From Tieghemiomyces parasiticus (lineage: Eukaryota > Kickxellomycota > Dimargaritomycetes > Dimargaritales > Dimargaritaceae): 37,537 bases of DNA. Location: the NCBI GenBank assembly GCA_027575765.1, contig JANBPT010000410.1, positions 1 through 37,537 of the forward strand, given 5' to 3'. The notes beneath the pieces are model-generated. The model saw nothing but the letters and a program-made list of their open reading frames with translations, made no database searches and was not told the DNA's origin. Below, piece by piece: positions 1 to 9,983 of the stretch. Position numbers and translations under genes: made by a program. How positions within the stretch are numbered: the first letter of the stretch is position 1; every line of letters begins with the position of its first letter.

Positions 1-578
1 GTGGACCCCTATATATACGCTCTGCCGCGCTGTGCCTACCCTGGCCGGCTCAACTTCTACCGCGCCCACCCACGGCCTTCCGCTCCTTCAAACCGTTGCA
101 CAATCTCCACCTTCAATACTTCTGCATATTACCATCCGGCCAACCACGCCATCTAAAAAGAGGCACCCATCCCTCCTCTCCCACTCTTTGCACCGACGCT
201 TCCGCGGTCACCTTGCACGCCCCGCACCTTCTGCCACCGTGCCTCCGGCTGGCCCCCCCCCCGCGCCATCAATTTCTCGTCTTCACTTGGGGCTTACTTT
301 ATCGGGTATTGCATTATCTTTTCCACACTCTCGACCCCACACGCCCCGAGCAGGTTATGACCTAGCCGCCCTTGCCTGAGGCCTTCGCGCTTATCTGTCT
401 CTTACTGCCCATCCGGCTTGGAACATACGCGTGTGTATTTGTGGGCATACGTACCCGTAACCGCCCCCCTTCCCCTGCCTCTACCACACCCTGCCCGTTG
501 CAAACACCAGCAGCCATCAAGAGGTCCAGGCCCGCCCCCCTCGCTTTTCGCCGTCCCCGTCCCCTTTTCCCACCCCCC

Positions 579-586
579 TATATAAT
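579..586 (+). promoter_or_regulatory. TATA box of the Hal4-like kinase gene
   Basis: TATATAAT lies 71 nt upstream of the chosen kinase ATG at 650. Positions 1-578 upstream are strikingly pyrimidine-rich on the + strand and hold no ORF with a convincing ATG start. A second TATA-like element (TATATATA) sits at about 10-17. The region therefore looks like promoter and leader, possibly with two start regions. The assignment rests on motif and spacing only. Confidence 0.55.
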
Positions 587-649
587 CCATCGGGCCCCCG
601 CTTCCTTCCGTGGTTGCGAGTCACCCCCTTGTTAGTTCAGACATCGGCT

Positions 650-2971
650 ATGGCCCCGTTAGCAACGCCTCTGGCTTCGACTTCCTGCACCACTTCTTCG
701 AACTCCCATTCCCCACGGAACGTCACTCCTACCCAGTCGGCTACAGGCTCGCCCAAGCCGCCTTCCCGCTTGTCTCGGCTCGCTTCCTCCATTTCGGTAC
801 GGTCCCTCCTCACCCGGAAACGTTCCTCGACCGCCAGCCAGCCAAGTCCGTCCATTCACCACCGCTCTTCCGCTTCTGCCTCGGCTGCCAGCGACTTCCC
901 TCCCTCACCCGAGAGCACCGCCTCTGCTGTCTGCTTACCTTCGTCTGACCACAGTAGTGATTCGTCGCCCACCAGCACGTGTCCAACCTCCCAGAGCCCG
1001 TCTGCCCAGCACCTCAACGATTCCTCCGTCGGCGTCCCACTCGGCCCGCCCCACCGCCACTTCATCGAGACCAGCCGCGTCCCCGACGCCCTTGGTCTGC
1101 ACTCGCCCGCCGACTCCACCGCCAGCCCTCACGACTGGAAACGCACCCCCACCATGGTTGATCCCCAGCCTGCCCTGCCCCACAAGGCGTCCTTCAACCT
1201 GAACGGGACTCACCGCAGTGACATGTCCACCTCAGACCGCTCCACTACATCGGTCGCCATCGAGGACTCGAGACCCGCGTCCGACGCCATCCTTGCCCCG
1301 AGCCTACTCGCCCGGTCTCCCACCGTCCCTGGCGAGCCCCCGCTCCTGGCCGGTCGCCGCAAGAGCCTGTCCTCTCCACATATTAAACGCCCCAGTGAGA
1401 TCGGGGTCCAGTCGCCTGCCGAACCTGCAGCGCCGACGCCCCCTAAACCCACCTCCCGGGGAACCCCGCGGCAGCCCGCTACCGTGCACCGGATAATTTC
1501 GGAGGAGCGCAAGGCGGCCCTCCAGATGGCCCAGGCCCGGAGTAATAGCCCCTCGCCCAAGGCACGCGGCGGCCGCCACTCTCCGGAACCCGCCGCCACG
1601 GGTAACCCGATTGCCAAGGCCGCTCACCATCTCTTCCGGGATGCCTCCACCTCCTCCAAGCACCAACACCCTATCTCCCACATCTTCGTACCCCTCAAGC
1701 GGTTCCTGCGGAATAAACATCCGCAGCCCGCGGACGCCGGCGCCCTGACACCGTCTAGTCAGGAACCCCACCACCGTCACCACCACCACCACCACAAGCG
1801 CAGCCAGTCGGAGGTAAAGCCGCCCAGCCCTGCTCCCGCCCCCGTGCCGGTCAAGACGACCGCCGTGACCCCGGCTGACAGGGACGCTGCCGCCGCCGAG
1901 GCGGGCTACTCGTCGTCGGGCTCGTCCGAGAACAGCGCCGTCCGTCGTCGCTACCATAACCACGATGCCTCCTTGGCCGAGTACGGCCAGACCATCAAAG
2001 TAATCGGCCAGGGCACGGGCGGCACCGTCCGCCTACTCGAGGATAAGACGGCCGGCTTGGACCTGGCCCAGGGCCCCAACATTCCCTCACGCAGCCTGTC
2101 CTTCGCGGGCCGTAAGGTAACCAACCTGCCGCCCGCCACGGACCCAATGGTGCTGGACCGCGCTGGCACCGCCCCGTGCTGCCAGCCCAAGCAATACGCC
2201 GTCAAGGAGTTCCGCCCTCGGGATCCGCGGGAACCCGAGCGCGAGTACTACAAGAAGATCACTAGCGAGTACTGCATTGGGTCATCCATCCACCACGAGA
2301 ACATTGTCGAAACCCTGGATATTGTGTTTGAGGAAGGGCACGTCTATGAGATTATGGAGTACTGCCCCTATGACCTGTTCAACGTGGTGGCCACGGGCAA
2401 GATGACCCTCGACGAGTCGGCCTGCTGTTTCGCCCAGATTGTGCGCGGGGTCCAGTACCTCCACAGCCTAGGTATCGCCCACCGCGACCTCAAGCTCGAA
2501 AACTGCCTACTGACCGAGGATGGTGTTCTCAAGGTCATCGATTTCGGATGTGCCGTGGTGTTTAAGACGCCCTTCGAGTCGGAGGCCCACGACGTGACGG
2601 GGTTCACCGGGTCCGACCCGTACATTGCACCGGAATTACACTACCGCCGGCCCTATGACCCGCGGGCGTCGGACATTTGGTCGCTCGGGATTGTACTGTT
2701 TTCGATGGTGCTGTCCAAGTTTCCCTGGAAAGTTGCCCGTCCGGACAACAGCGATTACGCCCTGTACGCCAACAACCACAACCGCCGCACGTGCAAGACC
2801 ATCTCGTCGTTCCCCATCAAGGACGCCCAGCCCCTTCTCGCAGCCATGCTCCACCCGGATATTGCCAAACGCGCCACGATGGACGACGTATTTGCCGACC
2901 CTTGGTTCAAGTCCATCGGCTACTGCCGACCTGGCCAGCCTGGTGCCAATCACACCCACCATTTCTGCTAG
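650..2971 (+). CDS. Hal4/Sat4-family serine/threonine protein kinase
   Basis: This is a 773-residue kinase in one exon. The first in-frame ATG is at 650, and the reading frame upstream of it has no ATG. Residues 1-440 are low-complexity Ser/Pro/Thr-rich sequence with a His-rich run near residue 380. The kinase domain follows: Gly-rich loop (IGQGTGGTV, from residue 452), the ATP-binding Lys in AVKEF (K519), the catalytic loop HRDLKLEN (D613), DFG (D631) and APE (660-662). The order and the text around ASDIWSLGIVLFSMV...FPWKVAR match the fungal NPR/HAL5 group (Sat4/Hal4, Hrk1, Ptk2), which regulates plasma-membrane transporters and cation homeostasis. The Gly loop and Lys are 67 residues apart, about 45 more than usual, so the N-lobe carries an insertion. 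The family call is firm; which paralogue it is remains unclear. Confidence 0.93.
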   Translation: MAPLATPLASTSCTTSSNSHSPRNVTPTQSATGSPKPPSRLSRLASSISVRSLLTRKRSSTASQPSPSIHHRSSASASAASDFPPSPESTASAVCLPSSDHSSDSSPTSTCPTSQSPSAQHLNDSSVGVPLGPPHRHFIETSRVPDALGLHSPADSTASPHDWKRTPTMVDPQPALPHKASFNLNGTHRSDMSTSDRSTTSVAIEDSRPASDAILAPSLLARSPTVPGEPPLLAGRRKSLSSPHIKRPSEIGVQSPAEPAAPTPPKPTSRGTPRQPATVHRIISEERKAALQMAQARSNSPSPKARGGRHSPEPAATGNPIAKAAHHLFRDASTSSKHQHPISHIFVPLKRFLRNKHPQPADAGALTPSSQEPHHRHHHHHHKRSQSEVKPPSPAPAPVPVKTTAVTPADRDAAAAEAGYSSSGSSENSAVRRRYHNHDASLAEYGQTIKVIGQGTGGTVRLLEDKTAGLDLAQGPNIPSRSLSFAGRKVTNLPPATDPMVLDRAGTAPCCQPKQYAVKEFRPRDPREPEREYYKKITSEYCIGSSIHHENIVETLDIVFEEGHVYEIMEYCPYDLFNVVATGKMTLDESACCFAQIVRGVQYLHSLGIAHRDLKLENCLLTEDGVLKVIDFGCAVVFKTPFESEAHDVTGFTGSDPYIAPELHYRRPYDPRASDIWSLGIVLFSMVLSKFPWKVARPDNSDYALYANNHNRRTCKTISSFPIKDAQPLLAAMLHPDIAKRATMDDVFADPWFKSIGYCRPGQPGANHTHHFC

Positions 2972-3785
2972 TAAAGAGATTACCAGAGCGGGGTGGGGGT
3001 TGCGATTGAGGGGTTTTTTCTAGCGTGTGAGGGCGTGGTTGGGCGAGCGATGACTGGGCGTCCCATCCCATCGGATTACGTCATGGGTGAATCCGGCCTC
3101 GGGCAATCCGTCATGCCAGGCGGGGGAGAGAAAAGGCGACAAGTTTTGCTGGCCACAGGCAGCGCTTGTTTGATGGCGTGGGTGAAACCTACCCTCCTCC
3201 CCCGCCCTGTCCACACGAATGAGTCACCCTACCCCTCCGGGCCCATGTTTCTCCGAGCGGAGTTTAAGCACTCCACTGGAACTTCGGATTTTCCTCCAAT
3301 CTATCCTTGCTGGTGCTCCATCTCACTAGTTGCATACCGCGTTGACGCCCGATGTCTCCTCCCCCGGAGAGCCCTGCAAGTTTCGATTGCAATTCGATCT
3401 CCCACCACTATTTGCCAACATCAAAATATGACATTTGCCCCTCTACTTCTTTCATCCTCCGTGCTAGACTATATAATGTTTTGTGTAAAGTACCCCCAAA
3501 AAATCCATTGTCCATCATTCTTCCTCTACTAATGTTAATTATAAAAGAAATAATACGACTTGGCGATCATGTCGGAGGGTATTGGCAATTGAATAGCCAG
3601 GGTAATGGAACTGTTAAAGGCATACGGAAACAAGAAGAAATATGGTTCATCCCGCCAATGTTGGCTGAAAGTAAACATTGGTGTGGTCATCGTGACATAC
3701 CAAAAAAATAATAACAATCAATCAAGCAGGGTTAAAGATGAGCCGGTTGTAATGCAACCGTGCATTCCGGTAGCAGAGGGTGAAA
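2972..3785. other. Convergent intergenic region, no gene seen
   Basis: About 0.8 kb lies between the kinase stop and the stop of the PPxY protein, which converge here. The open frames in it start at non-ATG codons or run into AT-rich sequence and resemble no family. It should contain the 3' ends of both transcripts. No clear terminator element was fixed. Confidence 0.5.
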
Positions 3786-4448
3786 TTACTCGCTGTAAGG
3801 CGGCGGCGGGCCCTTGGCGTTGAGCTGGTCGGTGGCGGGATTCACTAAGCGGCTAGCGGCATCGGTATGGCTGTAACCGTCAATGTTGGGTAGGTGCTCT
3901 GTAGGCAGGGCGGTAGTGGTACAGATGTGTTTGGCCTCAACTTCAGACACGGAGTCTGGCTCAGCCGCAGGGGTAATTGGGTCGACGGACCGGGTCAAGG
4001 AACTGTGGCTAGTGGCGACACGCTGCTGGTACGGAGGTGGGGACTGCCTGCTACCACCAGACGCTTCAACCTTACCATCTGCGCCTTTCCCATCATTATC
4101 GACGAGCTTGTCGGTAGATCTACCCAAGGTACACTTCATCAGGGCACTGATCCCGGCAGCTAGCATCGGGACCAAGCGACCAGGGCAACCATCGGTGCTC
4201 CTACCGCAGCGGCGAGTTTCATGTTCCGCACGGCGACACCGTTTGTGTTGGTGACGGTGACGGGGGCGGTCACAGGGGGAGGAGTTGCCGTCCTTATCAT
4301 CCTGGGTGGGGGGTCCACCATCCCACGCCCCACAGTTGGGGTTGGGGTTGCAGGCGCGGCTGCGGGATCGTCGGCAATCGCCGTGGGCTGCGGGTCTACC
4401 GCATGAGCGATACTGCCGCGGCTGGCCGTCTTGGTGGTCGTTAGACAT
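3786..4448 (-). CDS. Small Cys-rich protein with two PPxY motifs
   Basis: A 220-residue hypothetical protein. The chosen ATG (4448) gives a product starting MSNDHQDG. A longer in-frame start would translate an (AT)6 run that looks like a TATA element, so it was rejected. The N-terminal half is rich in Arg, His and Cys (about eight Cys in residues 10-90). A short hydrophobic stretch (LVPMLAAGISALMKC, about residues 92-106) follows. The C-terminal half is polar and carries two PPxY motifs, SPPPYQQ near the middle and PPPPYSE at the extreme C terminus. PPxY motifs are bound by WW domains of Nedd4/Rsp5 ubiquitin ligases, so a role as a ligase adaptor or substrate is possible; this is inference from the motif. 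It might instead be an exon of a larger gene or not coding. Confidence 0.5.
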   Translation of the reverse strand: MSNDHQDGQPRQYRSCGRPAAHGDCRRSRSRACNPNPNCGAWDGGPPTQDDKDGNSSPCDRPRHRHQHKRCRRAEHETRRCGRSTDGCPGRLVPMLAAGISALMKCTLGRSTDKLVDNDGKGADGKVEASGGSRQSPPPYQQRVATSHSSLTRSVDPITPAAEPDSVSEVEAKHICTTTALPTEHLPNIDGYSHTDAASRLVNPATDQLNAKGPPPPYSE

Positions 4449-4504
4449 GGTCTCTTTAGTCGCGCGTTGTATGGGTAAAATCGATAGTACCGTAGCTAAA
4501 GCGA

Positions 4505-4516
4505 ATATATATATAT
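4505..4516 (-). promoter_or_regulatory. AT-repeat TATA element of the PPxY gene
   Basis: An (AT)6 run lies 57 nt upstream of the ATG at 4448 on the minus strand. It is TATA-like in position and composition. This spacing is the main reason for preferring the shorter start of the downstream gene. Confidence 0.4.
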
Positions 4517-5720
4517 GTAAATTCAGGGTCCAAGTGGTGAAGAGAGGGATATGAAGGGCTACAGTCTTGTGCATCTACAGATGCGAATAACGGTGGGTGG
4601 GTGAGGACAGAGACGCACAGGTAAGGTAGCGTGAGATATATTAGGTGAGTAAGGGAGGGGGAGGGTGCAAGGTAGCGTTGATGGAGTAGCATTGGACAGG
4701 GCCGCGTTGTTGTATCATTATATACCGTCAAAAATCAGGTGAATGGAGGGGGGGGGGGAGGAAATGGGGTGGTCCTAGGCGGGCGGCATTGGATTGTAGT
4801 CGATTAAGGCTTCAAACGGTTTAGCGGCGCAAACCATGATTAGTCTCGGCCAAGAGGGGGGAACCCTTCCCCTTTCCGCCAAGCCTTGGCGGTGGCATTG
4901 CGAGTGGGAAAAGGAACTGCCTCCCTCCAGTACCCAATATTGCTTTAGACGGCCTACGACAGGCTGCTGAGGTGCCCGGAATTGAGGTGCGAAATCTAGC
5001 CCACATCCGCTTTCTAGAAAACTGGTGTGTATCTTGGACAATCCATGTGGTAAAATGGTCCAGGGAAATATCTGCCCACTTCCGCATTGACAAACGAGGG
5101 GGAGCATGGCCTTTGCAGCTGGTGGTACAAGGCGTGCCAAGGGAGATACAGGGCATATGTAGTGTTAAAACCCTGATTGATTGATTATACATTTTAATCA
5201 TCATCGCAGGGAAAGTTCTGCGTTGCAAGTCAATTTTCGTGGGAAGGTCCAACCACTTCTATGGTGGGGAATGGTGTGACGAGAGGGTAGGGCAGTTATG
5301 CGCTGCGGTTATCTAGTCGCAGATTAAATGTTGCTCGGTTTGTGCTTTCGACTAACGGCTCCGCCGCGCAATGGACACGTTTTCCGATTAAAGGCAGGAT
5401 ATTTGGTTCAGTAGCGTTCGACTGGAGGGGAGGGTTTAATCGCTGGCTTCGCTTGGCCGCCGCCGCCAGCAAGGGCAGGACATGGCTAAACTCTTGTGTG
5501 GAACAGCTAGTAAAGCAATCATCCCATTGACTAGTCCGATCCGTAGCGCAACGTATTGTAAGCTGGCTTGCAAGCTGACCCATGGGGGGGGGGTTCATTA
5601 GTGACATGCGGTTGAGCCAGGTCCAGAAAAACTACCGTGACAAACTATAGAACCGGCCCTCGTGAGACATGAAATAGATATTTAAACCGGAGGGTACGGG
5701 GCCATCTCCTCACTAGCAAC
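4517..5720. other. Intergenic region, no gene seen
   Basis: This 1.2 kb stretch separates the PPxY gene from the 3' end of the NMN adenylyltransferase-like gene, both on the minus strand. It includes a G homopolymer tract near 4749-4760 and short TTGA repeats near 5177. Open frames on both strands lack ATG starts, homology or coding-like composition. Confidence 0.5.
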
Positions 5721-7079
5721 CTAATCCCAGTAGAGACCCTCGACCTCGATGTACCGACGGACGGGCTCCGTAAGCATGGATTGCAAATCCGTATCGGTGT
5801 CAAGGGACCGCCCGGTAGAGTGACACCGAGCAACGGCCTGCCGCACTTTGGTTGACGACATGGACATGAGTTTATCGGCCTCCTCGGGCGACTCGGCGCA
5901 GTCCATTAAGTAGACATTAGGCGCGTAGTGCCGCAGGGCAATTGCCACGGCTCCATGGCCCTCGGCGGTCCCGGTTGCTGAGGCTGGGAGAGTTGGGCTC
6001 CGGGCTGACGGGAGCAGGTAACCCACGAGTTGACGTTCGGCTGCTCCCTCCCGTAGGACCACGACCAGCCGGCCGCCCAGGGGCCCAAAGAACTCGTCCA
6101 TAGTGCGCTGGAGCCCTAGTGGGAGGGTCGCAGGAGGCGGTGAGGTGTTCTCGATATTGGCTGCTACCTTCACCGTGGCGCCGGCCTCGTGGTCGGCATT
6201 GGCGGCATCAGGGTAGTATTTGGGATCGAAGAACCGTATCAGTGTGTCCATACCCATGACAAAGTAGATGTGAGGTTGGGGGCTACCGTGTTCCGAGTCA
6301 TCGCGGTCGGCCTGAGCAGTAGTGGTGCATTGCGCCGTGACGGACTGATCTCCAGTCGTAGACGGAAAGTAGTGGTCACGTAAAGCGCGAAGCTTGTCGA
6401 TGAACCGAGCACCATTGGTCAGCCCCAGATCCACCCTGGGTCCGCCACTAGCATCGGCTTTGTCGGACGAAGCCTGTTGTGATTCCGACGGGCTGTTCCG
6501 ACGGAGCTGCTCGGTAATCACGCTACTTGTTAAGTCCACCATGGCCAGACGCTGAGCGAGACTGGCTCCCGATAGTTTCTTGTCAGCGTTCGTAGTGGCT
6601 AGGAGCAGGACGCCGGTTGTGAACGAGGGCAAGCCGGACGGCGGCAAGATGGACGCCTCGGACTTGAGATGGTCGGCCTCCGAAGAACTGCCCGGGCCAT
6701 TAGAACTGTTAGCTGTGGCCGACGCGCCGAAGGCAGCGGCTCCGGCCATCCACTCGCGCAGCGTGACAGTTGGTCGGCGTTCCAGGGCACGTTGGAGCAG
6801 ACGGGTATGTGCCACAGTGGGCGGGTTAAAGGAGGCGTCGAGGACAACCAGGTCCTCGTCGCGCCTGTGTGTCGAAGGGGGTGGGGGGTTAGTACCACCC
6901 GTGATGCGGTTAGGTGGCCTGGTCGGCCGATTCACTTTGGACGTGGGGCTACGTACCAGCTCAAAGAGGTTACCGCCACCGTTGCTTGCAGGGGTTCCGC
7001 TCGGCGACGGCGAACGTGCCCGCGAGCGCTGGACGAAGGCCTCCACGGCGTGTTGGGCCCAGGTAGACTTGGGGGCCAT
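5721..7079 (-). CDS. Nicotinamide-nucleotide adenylyltransferase-like protein (POF1 type)
   Basis: A 452-residue nucleotidyltransferase-fold protein predicted to join NMN (or a related nucleotide) to AMP from ATP in NAD synthesis. The start is the only ATG ahead of the conserved core. The frame stays open upstream to about 7238 but without an ATG. Residues 1-75 are low-complexity. The first core strand and nucleotide-binding motif is VVLDASFNPPTVAH (78-91), a variant of the family GxFxPxHxGH signature. Next come LLLATTNADKK with the downstream QRLAMVDL, typical of the fungal POF1 branch, then YFVMGMDTLIRFFDPKYY, and the C-terminal phosphate-binding SSTKVR (408-413). The protein ends YIEVEGLYWD, as family members commonly do. 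Linkers between core blocks are longer than in bacterial NadD. The fold is well supported; the exact substrate is inferred. Confidence 0.85.
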   Translation of the reverse strand: MAPKSTWAQHAVEAFVQRSRARSPSPSGTPASNGGGNLFELVRSPTSKVNRPTRPPNRITGGTNPPPPSTHRRDEDLVVLDASFNPPTVAHTRLLQRALERRPTVTLREWMAGAAAFGASATANSSNGPGSSSEADHLKSEASILPPSGLPSFTTGVLLLATTNADKKLSGASLAQRLAMVDLTSSVITEQLRRNSPSESQQASSDKADASGGPRVDLGLTNGARFIDKLRALRDHYFPSTTGDQSVTAQCTTTAQADRDDSEHGSPQPHIYFVMGMDTLIRFFDPKYYPDAANADHEAGATVKVAANIENTSPPPATLPLGLQRTMDEFFGPLGGRLVVVLREGAAERQLVGYLLPSARSPTLPASATGTAEGHGAVAIALRHYAPNVYLMDCAESPEEADKLMSMSSTKVRQAVARCHSTGRSLDTDTDLQSMLTEPVRRYIEVEGLYWD

Positions 7080-7578
7080 GTGGGAGCGAATGCAGTGGTG
7101 TTGGTGCCAGTAGGTGGCTTCAGAGGGGTTCAAAGAACACGGACGGGAGAGTAGAGAGTCGAAGTCGGGGCGTGGTGTGGGCTTTGGTACGCTTAAGCGC
7201 CGAAGTGGTGATGCTTTTAGAAGGGAGAGTAATGCCAAGGCGACTTAGTAGCCGGGCCCGGTGGAGCTGGAAAATAGACCCCAACTTCTCCCCCCACAGC
7301 CCCACACAGATCCAAGCTCCCCCTCTTTTTTTGGGTTAGCCTTCGACGTCATTGCACCAAAGTGGGACGGTGCGCCTAGCAATACTCAACGACGGGTGGG
7401 TGTAGAGGAGCAAGCTTTGTATCTAATTTATCTTACGTATAACCTGCCCCCTTCCACTGACCCTTGGTTGTACAGCTTTCGCCTGTTTTATTCTCTTTTG
7501 ATATTGGAGGCTCTTCATAGAAAAGTCCGACCTCATATGGTGGACACGCATGTTCACCACACGTCGAGGCGGGGGCAT
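7080..7578. other. Promoter region of the NMNAT-like gene
   Basis: This 0.5 kb lies between the MsrA stop and the NMNAT-like ATG, both on the minus strand. The NMNAT reading frame continues open without an ATG to about 7238 and encodes Arg/Ser-rich sequence, so an upstream start in an unseen exon cannot be excluded. No TATA element was found. Confidence 0.45.
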
Positions 7579-8546
7579 TTAACCATAGCAGGCGATGGGG
7601 TTATTACAGCCCTTAGCGGCGCTCTGGCCGCGCTTCTCAAGGTAGTCCTGGTGGTAGTCTTCGGCCGGGTAGAAAGGGCCAGCGGGCTCAATCTCGGTTA
7701 CTACGGCCTTACCGATCTTGGCCTGGTGGTCGGCCTTGCTCTGCTCGGCTTGTCGCTTCTGCTCCTCCGTGTGGTAGTAGATGGCGGAGCGGTACTGGGT
7801 GCCAATGTCGTTTCCCTGGCGGTTCCGGGTTGTGGCGTCATGTTTGGCCCAGAAGGCGGCCAGGAGCTGCGGGTAGCCAATCTTGGCCGGGTCGTACTCC
7901 ATATCGACGGCCTGATCGTGCATAAGTGGTGAAACGGATCAAGGGGGGGGAGTGAGGTAGTGGCGTGGGTTAGGGGGTGGGCAAATCAAGGTAGTTTCTG
8001 TGTGGTTAAGCGTGCGGGGCAGCCGCGACCTCCTCATCGTAGCCCCTTTGTATTAACTATCTGGCATAGTGTAGCGGTGGGCCCGGCAGATTTGCTTACC
8101 TCAGCATGGCCGGTAGTACCCGTGCTAATGAGCCAGTCAATTTGTCAGGAAGTGTCAATAACCAGTGGCCAGATAACGAGTTAGTCATAAGTAAGCCTCA
8201 CGGGTTGTATCTGGGATAAGCCCAAACCGGATTACCCGGGCGACATAGCGAAGTAAATTCTTCGTACTCACCAGACTTGCTCGTAGGTAGGGTGCTTGGT
8301 GTGGCCACCGGTGTAGCCGACCTGGACACGACCCACGCCAGGGAGACGCTTAAAGGCTAGCTGCACGCTCCAAAAGCAGCCGGCCGCAAAAGTTGCCTTG
8401 GGCAAGGGGTCAGAAGAAGTCATAGTGGAAGTGAAGCGAGCATTGGTTGAGGCGCGGAAGAAGAGGGAAACAGAGTGAGTCTGATGGAACGATGTGGGGC
8501 GAAGGGCACAGCGGGTTATATATGTGGGGGCAAAAAGGTGCGCCAT
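7579..8546 (-). CDS. msrA: Peptide methionine sulfoxide reductase A, three exons
   Basis: MsrA reduces methionine-S-sulfoxide in proteins. Exons on the minus strand are 8546-8272, 8124-8100 (25 nt) and 7911-7579, giving 210 residues. Exon 1 holds the catalytic Cys in FAAGCFWS (residue 57; most MsrA proteins have GCFWG) and GYTGG...PTYEQV. It ends in phase 2 at a GTGAGT donor. The microexon supplies C-TGTTGHAE, exactly the conserved block missing between the outer exons, and exon 3 continues [25 protein letters not shown] and the C-terminal Cys pair in [11 protein letters not shown]. The first 41 residues are rich in Arg/Ser/Thr, lack Asp/Glu and end RFTST, as a mitochondrial presequence would. 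A second ATG at 8423 would give a 169-residue cytosolic form. A TATATAA at 8516-8522 lies upstream of that second ATG, so dual or internal initiation is possible. Confidence 0.93.
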
Positions 8547-9983
8547 GTAGAGGGTTGGAGGATGGGCGTGGGAGGCGGGGTACAGGGTGGAGAACACAGA
8601 ATGATAGACTGCCAAGACGGCTGAGTCAGCGGAGGTGGAGTTTGACGAAGCCAGTGAGGAGGGTGTGCCGGCTAAAGAGTTAAATACAATCAACTAGAAG
8701 AAAGACCAGGCGAGCGACTTGATTTCTTTAGATACCTCAGAAGGGAAAGGGCAACGACTCCCCCCTCCCTGCTGCGCCATAGGTGTACTGATTACGACCC
8801 GTCGCTTGTGAAGTGGACCTGCCAAGACGTCAGTGGGACGTGTCCGTAACCTCGCCCCCCCCCGTAGTGTTAGGGTGAGCGTAGCATGGCCTGGACAGGA
8901 TTTTGTCTTAGTGGCCGTTCACTATATACGGTGGTAGTGTGATCCGATCGCCCCTGCTGTACGGGCAACTATAACAGGCCAGTTGCGTGTTCTTTAGCGC
9001 CACTTGCGCCATCGGCTACGAATAGGGTGATTTCCCCGATACAAGTACCAGGGATGTGGGTTAAAGTAATGGGCCCAGCCCCCTTTACCCGCCCTACCCT
9101 CGGAAAGCAAGAGTGACTGGGAAAAGGAATACCAATAAAAAGGGCCGGCTACCCCATCTGGTATTTTCTAGGAGCAGTGCCACCATCACTACGTTGACAC
9201 CTCTCCCCTACCTACCATCACATAAGTAAAGCAGCTTGAGATGGCTGCGATCCTTGTGGCCTAACCGGAGAAGTGGCGATGTTGGTAGCAGCAAGGTTCG
9301 CTGATGGCAGATGGAGAGCCTAGCGCTTCCAATGCAAAGTCAGGTGGGTACAAAGCGCAGGCGCATAGCCAATGGGCAAGTGGCCTCCAGCCGTCACAGA
9401 TCTTGGGAGGGGCCCTGAAGCCGTATCGGATAGGCAGCTGCAGTTACGCTTACGATACATGCTTGATGATCAGGAGGTGCTCGTGGCAAAGCACCTCACA
9501 TTTTCGCATGATGGCGGCCAGAGATAACCCCACAGGCGGATGGGGGAGGGTCCAAGCCAGCAGCCCTCTGATGAATCATTGACATGTTGACCGACCAATC
9601 CGCTCCGCAACTCCATTGGATATGCTGTTCCGGGGACCTCGTATGGAAAAAAAAGAAAAAGAAAAGAGGAGTGTGTGTATGCATGCCCATGGACCCTATC
9701 CGTGACGCTTTAGAGACCAAGTTCTAGGTACTAGCCCGTGTAGTTGAGTCAAAGGCCCCCGTCGCGTTCAACGAGTTACCCTCTCCGTCTTTCTCTCGCT
9801 GCTAGTCCTGCAATCGGCTTCATTCGCACCCTTGGTTCGACCCTGCGAGGCTCATTCAGCATCTTTCCACCCACCACGTACGGCAGGCCTATCTTGGTCA
9901 CCGCATCCACCACCGCCAACCCATTCCTGCTAGCACCGTCTCGTCGTACTGCCCAGACCGAACTTGGTATTCAGCCCTGGACC
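8547..9983. other. Divergent intergenic region between msrA and aconitase
   Basis: This 1.4 kb should contain the promoters of msrA (-) and the aconitase gene (+). No convincing gene was found. It contains a perfect 8-bp hairpin at 9474-9497 and an A-rich tract near 9647-9665. The aconitase frame is open from 9744 but has no ATG before 9984. Confidence 0.5.
9474..9497. repeat. Perfect 8-bp inverted repeat (hairpin)
   Basis: GAGGTGCT (9474-9481) and AGCACCTC (9490-9497) are exact reverse complements separated by the 8-nt loop CGTGGCAA. It lies about 490 nt upstream of the aconitase ATG. It matches no known RNA class by eye and may be chance. Confidence 0.45.

Noticed and set aside
614..649. 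Upstream extension of the kinase frame
   Set aside because: It begins at a TTG codon; the first ATG is at 650, and TATA spacing also favours 650.
5296..5607. 103-codon minus-strand open frame
   Set aside because: It has no homology and no supporting context in an otherwise non-coding interval.
9829..9852. GGTTCGACC resembling a tRNA T-loop upstream of aconitase
   Set aside because: The adjacent stem bases do not pair and no cloverleaf can be drawn.
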